A DNA stretch of 64,000 nt, taken from the NCBI GenBank assembly GCA_029215795.1, contig JARDYH010000007.1, positions 101,199,263 to 101,263,262 of the forward strand. Direction: 5' to 3'. The position numbers and the translations under genes are program-made. The stretch comes from Anniella stebbinsi. Its lineage: Eukaryota; Chordata; Lepidosauria; Squamata; Anniellidae. Positions 60,543-64,000 of the stretch are shown here, in pieces; the first letter of the stretch is position 1, and each line of letters opens with the position of its first letter. The notes beneath the pieces are model-generated. The model was given only the letters and a program-made list of their open reading frames with translations, did no database searches and was not told the DNA's origin.

Positions 60543-60671
60543 AGCATGCGCGATAGGACGGTGGGGGGAGGGGTTCCTGCCAAAAAAGAGTCTAGGCTAG
60601 AGAAGTTTCCGATGAGGCTCGGCACCAGCGCGAGCCCATAGGATGTGATGCACAGAGACCACGAAGAAGAA
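60543..60671. repeat. DIRS right terminal inverted repeat
   Basis: It is inverted relative to 54649-54752 and ends GAGACCACGAAGAAGAA. The retained identity of over 95 percent by eye fits a recent insertion. Confidence 0.88.
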
Positions 60672-60758
60672 CCATAGTTTAAATACGCCGACTAACCATT
60701 TGTTGCAAAAGGGTTAGCGGCCTAACCAATGCTTAGCATGTTGTCTGAACAGGCCCAC

Positions 60759-61850
60759 TGTCAACTTCTGTAGCAAAACAGGTACATTTGCACTCCACTT
60801 TTCAATGGATGAAAAGCTAGTTGCTCTAAGCAACTATAAACTGTTTAAGAAAAGTAAAAAATACAATGTAGCCCTTGGTCCACCTCATACAATTTGTTGC
60901 AATGTGGATTTTGTAAGTGAACTATATTCTGATCTACACATTCGTCCACATGGTGAGAGATTCATCCCTGCACTCCCCCTGAAGGAACAGATTCATAACT
61001 TGGAGATGTATCTTGATCTATCTTTGTATGATAGCTACATCTATACCTGGACAGCACTTGGCCTCAGCTCTGGTAACATGAGGCTGCCTCTGAAGGCTCT
61101 TTGGAAATTGCAGTTAGTGCAGAACACAGTGCCTACATTACTTACAGGGTCATCATCATATTATGCCTTGTGCTTAATCTGTTTCCACGTTTTCACCTTT
61201 AAACTTTCATGGTTTAGGACTGGAATATGCGATGGGCCATATATTGTTCAGTTGAAGGCCTCATGCTGGAAGATATTCAATGGAAAGCCTTGTGCTGGTG
61301 CCTCTGAGCTGAGGGGCTAGTGGTTACCAGATAGAGGGCCAGCCACATTCACAAATTCCTCATCCCATGAAGAAGGAGTGCTCACTGGCCCCATCCCCTT
61401 TGCCTCTTCCCCACCACCCTCCACAAGTTGAGAGGGAAGGTCTGAAGTAGCAAACCTGCTCAATTTGTATAGGGGCCCTACATAATTTTAAATCCTGATG
61501 TCACCGGGTTTCAAATCATATGGACAGCAGGCTCCTAGACTTTTCTTCGTCCATGTATGGAGAGTAGCAGAGACATGGGAAGAGGTGGGATGCATGGCTT
61601 GAGGGAATGTGTCTCTGCTCATCCTCTTGTGATGGGGAGAACATGAGGATGGACATCTAGTAAACAGGGCTTAAGAGAGAAAAAAAATGTGGTTTTCATG
61701 TTGAGCCAGGATCACTCAGGCAGATATTCCTGGTTGACATCCTTTGGTGCTGCCCCTTGGCCACTGCCTCCTAGACGTCAATTCCTCTTGAGGATTTGTG
61801 AGGCAAGGAGATGAGGCTGAGCAGTTGGAAGTTGCCCAACCCTTGATGGA
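60759..61850. other. Intron 1-2, upper part
   Basis: 60985-61165 encodes ALWKLQLVQNTVPTLLTGSS, an old L2 relic. A 171-codon open frame here (60805-61320) is chance plus this relic. Nothing else was recognised. Confidence 0.45.
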
Positions 61851-61913
61851 AGAAGAAAGAAAAGAGACGACCTCTGGTGCTGCGAAAGGCGGGTATCTTT
61901 TCATGATGTATTA

Positions 61914-61953
61914 CAGCCCAACGTTTCGGATAATAATCCTTCTTCGGGAGCTG
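61914..61953 (-). ncRNA. Hammerhead-ribozyme-like motif, left arm
   Basis: On the minus strand it reads CAGCTC, CCGAAGA (consensus CUGANGA, one base changed), a GGAT-TATT-ATCC stem II, GAAA, CGTT and GGGCTG. The catalytic 3' half is intact here, and the 5' core has one change. Confidence 0.5.
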
Positions 61954-62153
61954 GATTGTGATACACATTATTATATTTCAAAAAGAACGACGGTGCCGAT
62001 TACAAAACCGCCATCTTATCAAATGGTTCTGTTAGGAGCTGTGTTTGCTCTGAAAGTTTCTGTCTGTAGCTTCTACAGAAACGTTTGATAAGACTGCGAT
62101 TTTGTAATCGGTATCGTCGTTCTTTTTGAAATATAATAACGTGTATCACAATC

Positions 62154-62193
62154 CAGCTCCTGAAGAAGGATTATAATGCGGAACGTTGGGCTG
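62154..62193 (+). ncRNA. Hammerhead-ribozyme-like motif, right arm
   Basis: CAGCTC (62154) and GGGCTG (62188) form a 6 bp stem I. Between them lie CTGAAGA (consensus CUGANGA), a stem II hairpin, GGAA where GAAA is expected, and CGTT. Stem III is minimal, as described for Penelope-like elements. One core base is changed, so it is probably inactive. Confidence 0.5.
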
Positions 62194-62302
62194 TAATACA
62201 TCATGAAAAGACACAACGCTTTCTGCAGCACCAGAGTTCGTCTCTTTTCTTTCGGCCAGCATTGCTGCTTTTCTCCTTCCTTGCAAATCAACCCTTGATG
62301 GA

Positions 62303-64000
<1,698 letters not shown>

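Larger units (their letters stand above)
54595..60671 (-). mobile_element. DIRS retrotransposon, nearly complete (6.1 kb)
   Basis: This is a tyrosine-recombinase retrotransposon that replicates through a circular intermediate instead of using an integrase. It has three overlapping genes on the minus strand (gag, RT-RNase H, recombinase), terminal inverted repeats (54649-54752 against 60543-60652) and an internal complementary region at 54911-55005 that matches both outer ends. No target duplication is expected or seen. It lies in the 8.8 kb intron in the same direction as the host gene. Only two coding breaks were found, a TGA in gag and a frame change in the RT gene, so it is young. Confidence 0.92.
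54490..60758. mobile_element. Miniature DNA element split by the DIRS element
   Basis: The left end CTATTCAGACGACACACTGA (54494) and inverted right end (ATGTTGTCTGAACAG) are terminal inverted repeats. The interior has GGTTTAGCGAG- and AACCATTTGTTG-like palindromic sequence on the two sides. Without the DIRS insertion it is about 190 bp. Confidence 0.65.
61851..62288 (+). mobile_element. Palindromic Penelope-like insertion 2 (hammerhead motif)
   Basis: Arms of about 170 bp (61855-62025, 62075-62253) are inverted complements with about 90 percent identity by eye, with a short middle. The right side has 35 nt of extra tail. A perfect 14 bp target duplication CAACCCTTGATGGA lies at 61837-61850 and 62289-62302. 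Each arm holds a hammerhead-ribozyme-like core. Confidence 0.68.

Noticed and set aside
54595..60671. Endogenous retrovirus
   Set aside because: There are no LTRs, protease, integrase or envelope. Inverted ends and a tyrosine recombinase identify DIRS instead.
60805..61320. 171-codon plus-strand open frame
   Set aside because: Only a short L2 relic (LWKLQLVQN) is recognisable. The start is not conserved and the rest looks like chance.

Overview
The window is vertebrate genomic DNA, most likely from a squamate reptile. It combines L2 and CR1 LINEs, L1, tRNA-derived SINEs, DIRS tyrosine-recombinase retrotransposons, Penelope-like debris and many short hAT-like elements. No prokaryotic feature, rRNA, CRISPR array or retroviral gene was seen.

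The one host gene is on the minus strand. Seventeen exons lie between 63506 and 5559. Each has AG/GT splice borders, and the codon phase at the end of every exon matches the start of the next, with no gap. Together they encode about 850 residues that I recognise as the C-terminal part of SPAG17 (PF6), a protein of the central apparatus of motile cilia and sperm flagella. The 5' exons lie above position 64000 and the last exons below position 1. No promoter, start codon, stop codon or polyadenylation site of this gene is inside the window.

Layout from low to high coordinates: 47-2457 is a hAT-like element split by a 5'-truncated L1. 5.5-16.6 kb holds the last five exons seen, with L2, CR1, SINE and miniature elements between them. 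16.6-31.7 kb is one 15.1 kb intron packed with an L2 copy, a decayed DIRS element and several L2 3' ends. 31.7-54.3 kb carries eleven closely spaced exons separated by small repeats. 54.3-63.1 kb is an 8.8 kb intron dominated by a nearly complete DIRS element (54595-60671). 63067-63506 is a large exon with a charged repeat.

The most notable non-host material is: the 6.1 kb DIRS element, with an intact tyrosine recombinase, a complementary circle-junction region, and one stop and one frame change in its other genes; two palindromic insertions (47.1-47.6 kb and 61.9-62.3 kb) with 14-16 bp target duplications, at least one of which carries hammerhead-ribozyme-like cores as in Penelope-like elements; and a series of element-into-element insertions that give a relative order of events. 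I did not find a convincing wholly new gene system.
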